DNA of 64,000 bases from Flammula alnicola (lineage: Eukaryota > Basidiomycota > Agaricomycetes > Agaricales > Strophariaceae), in the NCBI GenBank assembly GCA_015499995.1, contig JADNRV010000116.1, positions 62,001 to 126,000 on the forward strand, written 5' to 3'. Numbering within the stretch: position 1 is the first letter of the stretch; every line of letters begins with the position of its first letter. Positions 1 to 9,714 of the stretch are shown here, piece after piece. A program made the translations under genes and the position numbers. The notes beneath the pieces are model-generated. The model had not been told where the DNA came from, searched no databases, and saw only the letters and a list, made by a program, of their open reading frames with translations.

Positions 1-5
1 CACCT

Positions 6-686
6 CTACGCTGAAACAACCTTTGGATCGGAGGAAGAAGCGCTGGTGGGCGGCGGCGACGGGACTTTGCGTGGTCGGTTTAAGTAGCAAACAAGAATGA
101 TTGCGCCCATAATCATGACTTCGCATGTCGAGAGGACAGTGGAGACAACGAATGTGGTCCTGGTCTTTGCACTTTTGTTGTAATCGTTGGAACTGCAGCC
201 TAGGTCGGGACAATAGGGAGGTTGAAATCTGGGGATTCCAATGCCACAAGTAATACTCGAGAATATCCACATTGCGGCTAGGAAACAGGTGTAACTGATG
301 CTCCGCCCCGATGAAGGCTCGAATGGGAGGGCTGAATCATTCTGACGCGCGTGCTGCCAGACTACCAGAATTGCGGCGACGTGGAAAGGCGATGTGAATA
401 CATATGCGAGGATTGTCGGTATGGCAAAGATGGGCGATAGCAAGACGTTGATGAGCGCGAAAATGAAGGGTAAGATGGAAAAAACAAGCGATGCGTAGGT
501 GAGCTTGACGAAATAGCGAGGAATTTTCTCTGAAGTCACCAGAGTGTTTGTGGAGGCTGCATCTGAGTTGTCGAGGACGATCATGGCCCAACGCTGAAAG
601 TGTAGGCGCAGAGTGGGAGTGGGGACTAAGGGATGCTTTTCCGTGAGCACCGCATATTGCACAACACCTGGGGTCCCTGTCGACAT
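6..686 (-). CDS. small four-pass membrane protein, unknown function
   Basis: Single open frame of 226 residues from an ATG at 686 to a TAG at 6-8. Four hydrophobic stretches can be seen at roughly residues 63-85, 90-112, 132-152 and 180-202, so it is probably an integral membrane protein. A cysteine-containing loop (PPYCPDLGC) lies between the last two segments, and the C-terminal tail is Pro/Ser-rich and polar. No enzymatic motif is visible. It resembles the many small unassigned membrane proteins of Agaricomycetes. It could be one exon of a larger gene, since most genes here are split. Existence is fairly likely; function is unknown. Confidence 0.55.
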   Translation of the reverse strand: MSTGTPGVVQYAVLTEKHPLVPTPTLRLHFQRWAMIVLDNSDAASTNTLVTSEKIPRYFVKLTYASLVFSILPFIFALINVLLSPIFAIPTILAYVFTSPFHVAAILVVWQHARQNDSALPFEPSSGRSISYTCFLAAMWIFSSITCGIGIPRFQPPYCPDLGCSSNDYNKSAKTRTTFVVSTVLSTCEVMIMGAIILVCYLNRPRKVPSPPPTSASSSDPKVVSA

Positions 687-838
687 TGTCAGACGCTTAT
701 GATGAATCAGGAGTTCTAGCCGTATCCATCAAATATCCATCCCAATCACCGAGAACATATCGTACATACTTAAGTGGCAACTGACAAAGATCAACCCTTC
801 AGACTTGTCGAAGTTTGGGTCCTGAAAGGCATGCTTCA

Positions 839-1670
839 CTATACTTGAGGAAGATAAGTAGCAAATATTAAGTAGTAAAAGGAGTCCTGTGGAGGTTGGA
901 GCTCAGTAAGGATGACAGCCTGCAACATTAACGATATGAAGCAATCCGGAAGGAATTTCCGAGCCAGCAGCGGTGAGTAGCTCCGTCTACCGTGAAGTCC
1001 GACATTCGGTACCTCCATATGCACACCAAGATGGCCCCCGCGGACCGCCACAAAGAAACTGTATGTACACAGAGTTAACCACGTGTAGAGAGAAGATGTG
1101 GAGAAGATGAATATCAAGGACGGCAAGATTGCACGCGCCTTACAAGCTAGAATACCAATCATTGATATAGCTAACCCCCCGGCTATATCTCCGTGCATGC
1201 TTTAATCGACCTACAAACACAGGGAATGGCGCCATGCTAGCCCAAAATGGAGTGTTTGGGATGAACGTGATGTTTTGTAAACTCACGAAAGGGTTATACC
1301 GTCATTGGATATCTAGAGCAGAAGGTCGCAGACCTTCCTGCGGCCTAGAGAATTAGAGCTTACTTGAGTCCAGGAGGTCAGGCCCACGTTCCATCCTATA
1401 TTTGCCAATATCGTAACAATCAGCTCATCTCCAGAAGTTTCTCCGAGCAGTGTTAGCGAGCTGAAGATGCCATTTGCAAAGATCGCCATCGACATGTATC
1501 CTGGAGAAGCAGCCGGACAATCCTTTGACTTGAACGCTACCCACGACCATGTCCTTCTGCTTGGCTGAATTTTGCGCGTGAGCAACTACTGTACTACGGT
1601 TCAGACTTGATATAAGCAAGAACAAAAAACTGACCATGCAAAACGCTTCCCGATGCAGGCTGCAGTCCAA
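839..1670 (-). CDS. possible multi-exon membrane protein, structure uncertain
   Basis: Two regions on the minus strand look protein-like. The first (about 1380-1570) reads CPAASPGYMSMAIFANGIFS and continues into a hydrophobic stretch; it ends at a plausible GTAAGC donor near 1363. The second (about 839-1180) has hydrophobic segments around ILPSLIFIFSTSSLYTWLTL. A possible 27-nt exon with a CTCTAG acceptor lies near 1313. I could not join all pieces in one frame without a stop, so the exon list is not given. It may be a decayed gene. Confidence 0.3.
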
Positions 1671-1827
1671 GAAACACTTAGATATTCAGCAGTCAACGCG
1701 TTTCATTCCACAAGACTAGTACGAGTAGGCTCGAAGTAGGCTGGAGGTTGGCCCCGAAGCACGTCCATGCCTTGCAGGCCAGCCTGAGGGGTGCTCTTCT
1801 GGCTGTGGGTCGGAGACATGCATTAAC

Positions 1828-1856
1828 GGGAAAGGAAAGGAAAGGAAAGGAAAGGA
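1828..1856. repeat. pentanucleotide microsatellite (GGAAA)n
   Basis: About five to six direct units of GGAAA/GGAAG in a row, read directly from the sequence. It lies in gene-poor DNA. Confidence 0.9.
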
Positions 1857-3203
1857 AGACGCAGTCTTGCAGAAGGACCCCTGATAATCCTGAGGAAACT
1901 CAGATACGGATCCACCTCAAAACCGCGGCCGGAGGCCGCGGAACCCGGATACTGTTACTGATAGCGTCCACCTATGGTCAACATTGCTAGCCTCAAACAT
2001 AGATCCAAAGTCCACCTATAAACCTTGAACGTCAACCCAACCTGGATACCGTCCACAAGGGGGTACCGAAACCTTAGATATTACCTTACGTCGACAAAAT
2101 ATTTAAGGACCTGGCAGATGACCCACCCTCCATCGTAAGCATTACATAACGATCAATATATCCTAATATAGTATATACGATCAATTTGTCATCTGGCGCA
2201 TGCCTTGGCCGCACACCCCGCACTATTGGAAATGCATGTTTCGCGCATCCAGCCCCTTGGCGCAATGTCCAAACCAACACAGTAGAGATGATACTATCCA
2301 TAGTTAATAAGAAATGTCATGAAAAAAATTAATAAACAGTACATACCCATTTTGTAACACACTTTGTGTTTTTACATTGAACTGTTCCTTCATCAGGATA
2401 TACCTCTGTGTATGCGGTGCTTAAATCACTCCATAACACTCTATCCAGCACGCAGGATTTTATTTGTCTGGGAGATAGCCTTGTAAATCGATAGGCGCCC
2501 TCAAACATAAAGCTTGGCAGAAAGCCGTATGAGATTGATGTGTGATTGGGGTCATGTGACATTCCCTTTCCGGCATCATTGACTTATAATGTGGTCCCTT
2601 TGACAGTTCAAGGTGTTTGAAGGTTGCTAGACACCTCTATTGGTCAATATAAGATGTAAAATATGCTATAATGTGCCTAAAATAGTGGTATATGGTTAAA
2701 TATTAAGTACACCTTACAAAAAATTTAGCGGCCTGGCGGCCGACCCTCCCTACCTACGTCAGGCCCGGCATTGTAATCCCGGTACCCCCTTGACCGTCCA
2801 CCTATTGTCGACCGTGGCCCATGATGGGCCAGTGGCCTGCCCTGATCGGTCTCAGTGCAACATTGGACCAACACCAACCAGAACAATGCTTAACCGTTAG
2901 TTGGGCCACCTGGGACCTCTGACAACTTTTTTGATACAGTGCCCAACAATGCCATACTTCTGTAGCTATAATAAATTCTTTCTGCGTGGAATTGGGAATT
3001 TGTTTGCTTTACATGAATCTCTCCACGATGCATTAGCTGTGTTGCCCTGCCAGTGGAAAGAAGGGAAATGAGGGTAATGATGGAGATATATAGTAGCTTT
3101 TTATGATACATACCATGGCTAAAGCCTGCAGAGAGCTTTCGTGTATGCTTACAGGGCTCAGGAATTTTTTTTAGGATTTTTAGAAATTTTGGGAGATTTT
3201 TTT

Positions 3204-3340
3204 GAACTCGGATACATAGTCCACCTAAAACTGGGCGAAATTTTGAGTCGGGTACAAAGTCCACCAAAAAATCCGCCCCAAACGCAAAAATTGTGTCCAC
3301 CCATTTTCCGCCCAAAATTGCTGATTTTGTATCCGAGTTC
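3204..3340. repeat. 137-bp unit with perfect 12-bp terminal inverted repeats
   Basis: GAACTCGGATAC at 3204-3215 is matched by its exact reverse complement GTATCCGAGTTC at 3329-3340. Inside are three GTCCACC motifs at about 3220, 3258 and 3294, each followed by an A-rich segment and a GGGCG or CCGCCC segment. The size and ends fit a very short MITE or a fold-back repeat. No clear target-site duplication was found. Confidence 0.6.
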
Positions 3341-3798
3341 CCTCAGGATTATCAGGGGTCCTCTTGCAGAGTCCAGACCCTACCGTGCGCGTGACCGCGT
3401 ATCAGCACGTGATTATCGCGTCGCGAAGCCCTAATCCCCAAATTGGAGCAAGCGGCATAAGTATCTCACATCCAGCTCGTTGAGAGAAATATATATGCAT
3501 TTGCAATCTTAGAATAACAACAATTAAACGGTCCAATTGCACATTTCCCCGAGCAACTCTGAGCCTCTAAAGCATTGGTAAGTTGGTGACATATTTTGAG
3601 GAGGAACGAGCTGGGCAAGGACAGGAAAGCGCCAAACCCTAGAGCGCCGTTCGTCCTTATTTCCCTCAATTTTCACGTGTCTTGTACCAAGCTAAGAGCT
3701 GTAAAACTTGAGGGATTTGGTGTGGGTGTTCGACGAGGGCAGTGTAGCGCAATGAGCTACTACCCACTTATTTATACATATTAAAATAACTTCACATC

Positions 3799-3872
3799 GG
3801 TTCGATGGCGTAGTTGGTTATCGCATCTGTCTAACACACAGAAGGTCCTCAGTTCGAGCCTGGGTCGAATCA
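3799..3872 (+). tRNA. tRNA-Val (anticodon AAC)
   Basis: A full cloverleaf can be folded. The acceptor stem GGTTCGA pairs with TCGAATC (one G-U), the D-stem is GCG/CGC, and the anticodon stem is TCTGT/ACAGA with loop CTAACAC, giving anticodon AAC (valine). The T-arm is CTCAG-TTCGAGC-CTGGG. The discriminator base is A at 3872, and a run of five T at 3874-3878 is a Pol III terminator. AT-rich DNA lies just upstream. There is no intron. Confidence 0.95.
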
Positions 3873-3873
3873 C

Positions 3874-3878
3874 TTTTT
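3874..3878 (+). terminator. Pol III terminator of tRNA-Val
   Basis: Run of five T residues beginning two bases after the tRNA discriminator base. Confidence 0.85.
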
Positions 3879-4403
3879 GTATCTTTTAGATACCAAACGG
3901 AAGCATTTTGTGCGCCAGCAATGACGTTTAGTCAATGGTCATCGGTCGCGTCTAATTCGCGACAGGTTCTCCCTTTTCGCAGAAATGCGTTCATCACCTC
4001 CACTTCTTATTCATCAGTGGCATTTTCGTGTCAAGTTTTATCGCATCTCGGGGCCGCAATCTAATATGAATCATCATCATAATCGTCACATACAATTCTG
4101 CCAAGGATCGTGGAGAGTACAGATCCCACTATCGAGCTAGGAATAAAGAAGAAAAATTCGGAGCGGGCGATAGGAAATAGGAGCCTGGAGTAAAAGAGGA
4201 AAGAGGGGAATCACTATGAATGTTTGCTATGCAGCGTCTATGCTTGTTATACAGTCTAAAGCGATGGAAAAGAGACAAACGAGGTCCAGTGGTCGTAATG
4301 GAGCGCGAGAGGTGGAGAGATAAAATAAGGAGAGACAGTTTAAGATATAAAAGGCCTGAGGAGTAAGAGTCGGAAAACGCGATCATTGCGCCTTCGTAGG
4401 ACA

Positions 4404-5632
4404 TCAATGACCGTTCACGCCGTTGCCGTTGGGGGTCTGGGCAACATCCTGAGCTTTGGACTCCCCTTCGGCCTTGGACCGTGCAAGTACGTCCGCGACG
4501 CCCTTCTTCACGGTCTCGAGGAGGGGATGTACACGGTCCTGGACTTCCTTGCTGACACGAGTGACCTTCTCCTGGAGGGGCAGATCCTTGGTAGTGACAA
4601 TCGCGCTGAGTTCATTGACGGTAGATGATATCGCAGCAGTTAGATCAGCATAGGATTGCTGGATCTGAGGGATCTGCGACTGGATCTGGGTGGCCGAGTT
4701 GTGCAGGCTGCTCTGGAGAGATGACGAAAGCGCCGTGGTAGAGGCTTGCAGTTTCTGAAGTTCTGCAAGCATGTTATCCGACAGGGTGTGAATACGGGTC
4801 TGGGCGGTGTTGAGGGAGGATGTCGCGATAGCGGAGATGGAGTGGGCGGTTTCGGATGCCTTTTGTCTGATAAGCGAAATAAGGATCTTAGAATTCAACT
4901 CCTGAGAAGATAGAAGATAAGAAGACATACGCGATGACAGATTGGGCCTGGAGATATTTCAATTGTTCGTTGGAATACACGTAGATATTCTCGCCTAGAG
5001 TCTTCGAAAGAGCGAGAGCCCGCTGGTATTGGTATTGAGCATCAGGAGGAGTGGAGGGTCCAGCCTCAGAGCCATTCAAACGGGAAACGGCGACTTCAAA
5101 ATAGTCGACGATGGGAGCAAATCGCTGTTAAGGATCATATGCAGTGAGTGCAGGGAAATTTGAAATATACGGAGATGCATACCTGGTCGATCCCGTGGGC
5201 CACGTTTAGAGCGGGAGTCTTGACCTTCTCGTCAAGGGCCTTGTTGACATCGCTGACACGTTCGTGGACGTAGTTTGTGGTGCTCTCCCTGCGCTCGCGC
5301 ACAAGGGTCACAACCTCCTCTGGCTGAGCCTTGAAAGGGTACGGGTAACGAGATTCCACAGCATCGACGGCCATGTTGGCATAACCGTCTGCGCGGACAA
5401 TGAGTGGGGCGAGTTTGACCTGGAGGGGTTCCGTGAACTTGTATGCACTGGTAGAAAGCTCCTTGGCATGGGCATAAGGCGAGCGAGTATAGGCATTCGC
5501 AGACAACGCGTCATTGATTGTTCCCAGCGACGAAGAGATCATCGGGATTGAGGCAACGCGGGTGAGAATAGTGATCTCTGGGGCCTGCGCGGACGCTGGG
5601 GGCGTTTGTGTTTCTGTAGTCGTTGTCGACAT
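4404..5632 (-). CDS. perilipin-like lipid-droplet protein
   Basis: Three exons, 5183-5632, 4931-5124 and 4404-4866, join in frame with GT-AG introns to give 368 residues. The start is the ATG at 5632 (MSTTTTETQTPP) and the end reads NGNGVNGH. The N-terminal half carries a fungal perilipin-like pattern: a segment on inner regions (TRVASIPMISSSLGTIND), a Tyr/Pro stretch (SRYPYPFKAQPEEV) and ERR. The C-terminal half is a long amphipathic helical region rich in Ala, Ser, Gln and Leu, as expected for a protein lying on the lipid monolayer. The family (fungal MPL1/CAP20-type perilipins) coats lipid droplets and protects stored triacylglycerol. The assignment rests on overall pattern, not a catalytic motif. 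Confidence 0.75.
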
Positions 5633-6506
5633 TGTGGACGATATTGTTGTGGTTATCGGAGGATTGGAAAACGATAAGGGGCCGTCCTTAAATATTAAAA
5701 CTGGCTTTCCCCTAGGACCCAGTCTCGCATGTGATTCTCACACTTGCATGCACGTGACCTCCCGATTCTCAACATAGGATCTCGATCAATCTCGTTTTCT
5801 CCCGCTCCGAGTCGTCATTTAATCATTGAATTTTATAGACCGCAGTGATCTCTCCAAGATTCTACTCAAAGCACACCTCAGACTGCCTCATGAGCTCCAA
5901 CTATTCACTGCGACGGATTCTTTGGGTTGCAGGTGATAAACGCATACTCGGGAGCATGTGTTTTCATCCATGTCAAGTCCAGGCTGCCCAGGCCAAGTCG
6001 AGGGCGCCAAAAGCACAGCGCAGTTTTCACGGTTTTGTAATCCCCGAGCTTCTTCTCAAGTGTAGTGCGTTCTTCGGTGATGAATTATTCTCTCGTCCGT
6101 CTCTATTTTATTCAGCCGGGCTAACATATGCTTTCAGTGCCGTCACATCCATTCCTAGAGCCGGACTCACCTTCGAAGTTGCGAGACATCGCGGTGGGTA
6201 CCGGGGTACCGTATGCTTTGCATTTCATATGATTTTTATTTGCTGTGTGCCCTTGATCTGCCTTCGACATCTCTTTTTTTGTGCTTAATGGCGATAATAA
6301 CGACGTTGAATCTGATTACAAAACTTCTCTCTCGATTTGAACAATGGCCAGACAGAGGCGGTGACGAAAACATGTTCATTCAAATGGAGATCAAGGCCAG
6401 TAGGTGAGTTCGTAAATTCTTGGGAAACTCCGAAACTGGTCCTCACGCGAACGTCTCTCTATGTGCGATGGGGGCTTCTGCAAGTGAGGCTTAGTCTCGT
6501 GCCAGT

Positions 6507-6542
6507 CTCTCTTAACGATCCATTTTGGAACAGTTAAGAGAG
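6507..6542. repeat. hairpin repeat, copy 1
   Basis: Perfect 10-bp inverted arms, CTCTCTTAAC at 6507-6516 and GTTAAGAGAG at 6533-6542, with a 16-nt loop containing CATTTTGG. Related copies occur at 7309-7348 and 7725-7764. Confidence 0.75.
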
Positions 6543-7308
6543 CTGGTCCGAGACTAATCGCTCTCTTCATCGTCCTCCCTCCCCGCTAAAAGGGTTGTGG
6601 AGCCGGGATCGACTAGACTAGACGGTAAATACGCTCTACAGTACAAAGAGCAGAAGGTATAAGGTGCGAGGTGCGAGGTGCAAGGAGGTAGAGGCAGGGA
6701 GAGAATGGAAGAGTTCGGAGACTGAGAGATGACGGAGTAGATGAGAAGGATGCAAAGGCGGGTGCAGAGGCGAAGCATAGGGCGACTCGGAGAGAGAATA
6801 CGGCAACGAGAAGCGAGCTGTGAGCGTGACTATCAGACACATAGTCTTCTTGTCGTTCACTTTCTCCCTGTCGCCTAGTTCTCCTAACGCAGCAAAGGAT
6901 GGTAGCGACTATGCCCGCGGCTCGCGCATCCACGTCCATTGTTGACACCATATATATTTCCTTCCTTCGTACATAGATCCGTAGAAATATAAATGCATTG
7001 TTCTCCTTGAGAGCCATTAACATGAGCAGAGTTTGAGTAAATGGTCATTTACATTTGATGAAAAGACGAGAATACTTAGTACTTTGCATGCTACGTATGG
7101 CGGGTACAACGTGTTCCACCCTCTAAATTTGTCTCATCGATTCCAGGTACTAGTACTTCTTAAATGATCTTTATCTTATTATATTATATACTCTCAGAGA
7201 ACCTCAAGGACATCCATAGATGAAGATAGGATAATTTAAGGTGAGCCGGGCGCGTTGGAGTCCGGCACATGAGTCGGTGAGTCGGGATATTCATTTCAGA
7301 CTGCCACT

Positions 7309-7348
7309 CTCTCTTAACGATCCATTTTGGGATATCTCGTCAAGAGAG
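7309..7348. repeat. hairpin repeat, copy 2
   Basis: Left arm CTCTCTTAAC at 7309-7318 is identical to copy 1, and the following GATCCATTTTGG is shared. The right arm GTCAAGAGAG at 7339-7348 has one mismatch, and the loop is slightly longer. Confidence 0.7.
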
Positions 7349-7724
7349 AACCAACCAGATAACCGCGGCCTTCTCTTACAACTTTCGACGGTTTATTGCC
7401 CACCCCATCTTGTTTTTGAATTTTTTTTAGCTGGTAATTTAGAAAGATGTTCGTGAAAGGCTACCTCGCCCTTTACAATTTTAAATCCATTGCACATTCA
7501 TTCGTAAATGCCCTCAATCTGAAGACGCTTTTTGGCAGTGGCTGTGCCATCACCTTTACCCAAATATCTCTCGACATCTTTTGCACCTCCCCATGCCTTC
7601 AGCAGACCTACTTATTTGAGTATCTAGGATTATTTAAGAGCTCTAACAGAGAATGCTATGAATTTTCAAAACGGTACTACCAGCCAAGCTACCAGCCAAA
7701 TTTGTAATAAGCGAATGTCCCAGA

Positions 7725-7764
7725 CTCTCTTGACAGACCCGCCTAATTGGGACAGTTAAGAGAG
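7725..7764. repeat. hairpin repeat, copy 3
   Basis: Arms CTCTCTTGAC (7725-7734) and GTTAAGAGAG (7755-7764) with a diverged loop. It lies just upstream of the first duplicated small gene. The sequence GGTTCGACTCC, which matches the Pol III B-box consensus, follows a few bases later. Confidence 0.65.
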
Positions 7765-7789
7765 CAAGGCTGCGGGTTCGACTCCGATT

Positions 7790-8795
7790 CATTTTCTGAG
7801 GTTCAATTGTGTAGTGTTTCGCAACCTCAACTTGTCCCATTCCACCACGAATTCGAACTAAACAGCCTTGATGTCGTCTACTCCCGCACCTATATCGTCT
7901 ACTTCCACAACTATACCGTCTACTTCACCCCCTACAACATCTTCTTCACCTCCCAAACGTCGAAAGGTCAAATATGCGAAAGCTTTTGGCTATCTCCTTG
8001 ACCCTAACCTTGTCTACCAACAAGCGATTAAGGATGGCACAGCTATCGAGGACCAGTTCGGTCGCACTTTCGCGACATATCGAAATCGCCTCGCCAGACA
8101 TTGCGGGATTAAATATGACGATATGATAACCATACGCAATCCTAATCCAGACATGCCACCAATCTACTGCGTTGTGGCGGCGACCAATCTGTCGAAGCGA
8201 TCCAGAATTCCCCGCGAGGATATCATCGAAAAGGCAAAGGAATTCTTGGGGACAACGGAAGAACCGAAGTGGTACTATATGATCAGGGTATAAATCGGGT
8301 ACGTGTTCAGTATTTATCACCTTGCAGCAATGGCTCACTCACCTACCTAAAGTGCAGTAGTGCCAATATTAAGCACGAGCGGATGGCAGTGGCATTCGTG
8401 ATCATTGGAGCAGTGATCAATGGGGAGAATTATCTGGCCCAATGGGAGATTATTCGAGACGTTTGAAAGGTTGTATTTTCTGTAAGTTTTCAATCTCAAG
8501 TTGCATTTTCAAGTCAATTGCCAATATTCCTACAACTGATGTATACTTCCTTGATCTTTTTTTTCGTCGCTCTCGAACTTCCTTTCGTATCATCGACAGA
8601 CCTGCATTTTTCGAAGCAGGGGCTTTCTGGGGTCTCTCGTTCTAATCAATCATATTTGGTGTTCTGGAATTTCGCGTCGTGCCTCAGGCCTGCATCCCCA
8701 TCGGTAAGAGACGCCTCGCAAATCGAGTCGTCAAGTTCGCATCTCAATTTATGTAAGATGAGGGACGTTCCAATGCGAAATCGACGATCCTTTCA
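7790..8795 (+). repeat. tandem segmental duplication, unit 1
   Basis: The segment from the sequence CTGAGGTTCAATTG upstream of the first small gene to AATCGACGATCC downstream of it recurs in the same order and orientation at about 9715-10783. Identity is high over the coding part and the putative UTR intron, and lower at the edges, where short indels occur. Confidence 0.85.
7871..8293 (+). CDS. small orphan protein with basic NLS-like motif, copy 1
   Basis: 140 residues from the ATG at 7871 (the preceding TTG in frame is not a credible eukaryotic start). The N-terminal 28 residues are a Ser/Thr/Pro tract, followed by PPKRRKVKYAK, which resembles a monopartite nuclear localisation signal. The remaining ~100 residues look like a folded domain with conserved pieces such as FATYRNRLARHCGIKYDD and IPREDIIEKAKEFLGTTEE. 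No known family was recognised. A close paralog lies at 9807-10250 within a larger duplicated segment, and the folded part is preserved in both, which argues for a real gene. A GTACGT...TTGCAG intron probably lies in the 3' UTR (8299-8327). Confidence 0.65.
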   Translation: MSSTPAPISSTSTTIPSTSPPTTSSSPPKRRKVKYAKAFGYLLDPNLVYQQAIKDGTAIEDQFGRTFATYRNRLARHCGIKYDDMITIRNPNPDMPPIYCVVAATNLSKRSRIPREDIIEKAKEFLGTTEEPKWYYMIRV

Positions 8796-8860
8796 AGGAC
8801 GGGATCAAGCAGAGAAAGTCGGAATCGGGAATTGCGCCTCACCCTGAGGGCATCCGTATA

Positions 8861-9505
8861 TTGGAAACACCGGCGGTGATCGACGCCATCAAACACCGGC
8901 GGCAAATACCGCGTCACGTGTCCCCGCCAGGATGCGTGAGCTCGCCGTTGCAAACGATGACCGGTAGATATTAAATAAAGCTTCGTAGAGCAGAGATAGA
9001 GGTACTACACCAGCAGATGCATTTTGGTAATTGGGATGTTTATTTTATACTGGAAAATACAATTTCAATTGTGATTTTTGGTGGTAGCATTATGTTAATA
9101 ACATAGCAAGGTAGTTTTTTAATATGGCGGGGAAGTTTAAGAAGTGCGCTGAGCATTTGAAGGCCCGAGCGATGGGTGGGCGGGTTGCAGCTTGGGTAGT
9201 ATCACAGTCCATCGTTGGTTTTATGCCCTTAAAGTTTAGAAACATACCAAAAAATGACATTGGCACTGAAGCTACATTACTACATTGGAGCGGCAACTTT
9301 TCTACATGACGAGAACAATTAAATCCCCCCGCTGAACGTTCAAATCTACAGGCGCTGCACGGGCAGGGCGAGGCGGGCGGCTGACGGAACCAGGCGACGC
9401 CAAATTGGACATCTGCCGATCTGCCGACGAGGCTTAGGGAAGGCTTGGTCATCTTCGGGGGTTGCCGCCGTCGACACCGCCGGTGAACGACGCCGGTGTT
9501 TCCAA
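8861..9505. mobile_element. 645-bp element with terminal inverted repeats, MITE-like
   Basis: The left end TTGGAAACACCGGCG (8861-8875) is the exact reverse complement of the right end CGCCGGTGTTTCCAA (9491-9505). Internal GC-rich CACCGGCGG-type motifs are repeated near both ends. No transposase is encoded, so it is presumably non-autonomous. A 12-bp direct repeat CCTCACCCTGAG occurs outside both ends (8837-8848 and 9520-9531) but is 12-14 bp away from the TIRs, so the exact boundaries are uncertain. The element sits between the two duplicated units. Confidence 0.65.
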
Positions 9506-9714
9506 ATCCCAGATTCTTACCTCACCCTGAGCTCAGGCGGGACTCCGCCTCTGGGCATGCCTCTCATAAAACCTCCCACAGGTCTCTTCTTAGTCTATAA
9601 TATTGAATATACATTTATACTACCCACCTTAACAATTGAAGGCTATTCTTCCAATAAAATGATACTTTGGGGGCTCTTGCTGGAGTCTCAGTTTGAAGTT
9701 CGAGTCACATGCTG

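Larger units (their letters stand above)
1671..3798. other. repeat-rich stretch without a recognisable gene
   Basis: No convincing coding region was found. The stretch holds a GGAAA microsatellite (1828-1856), a short palindromic GC block near 1923-1940, and scattered copies of the heptamer GTCCACC, often preceded by a GGATAC-like sequence (near 1965, 2010, 2790, 3220, 3258 and 3294). The last copies lie inside a short inverted-repeat unit described separately. Several AT-rich tracts (2640-2730, 3165-3200) suggest decayed repeats. Confidence 0.6.
5633..7870. other. gene-poor stretch with a hairpin repeat family
   Basis: No coding region could be supported on either strand; the open frames are short and of low complexity. 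The only clear structure is a family of three related inverted repeats (6507-6542, 7309-7348, 7725-7764), described separately. Confidence 0.6.

Noticed and set aside
7765..7800. tRNA-derived SINE head upstream of the first duplicated gene
   Set aside because: A perfect B-box (GGTTCGACTCC) is present, but no A-box at the right distance and no cloverleaf could be found; the second unit has only a weak counterpart.
9124..9309. Small plus-strand ORF
   Set aside because: It lies inside the TIR element, has no homology I recognise, and is short enough to occur by chance.
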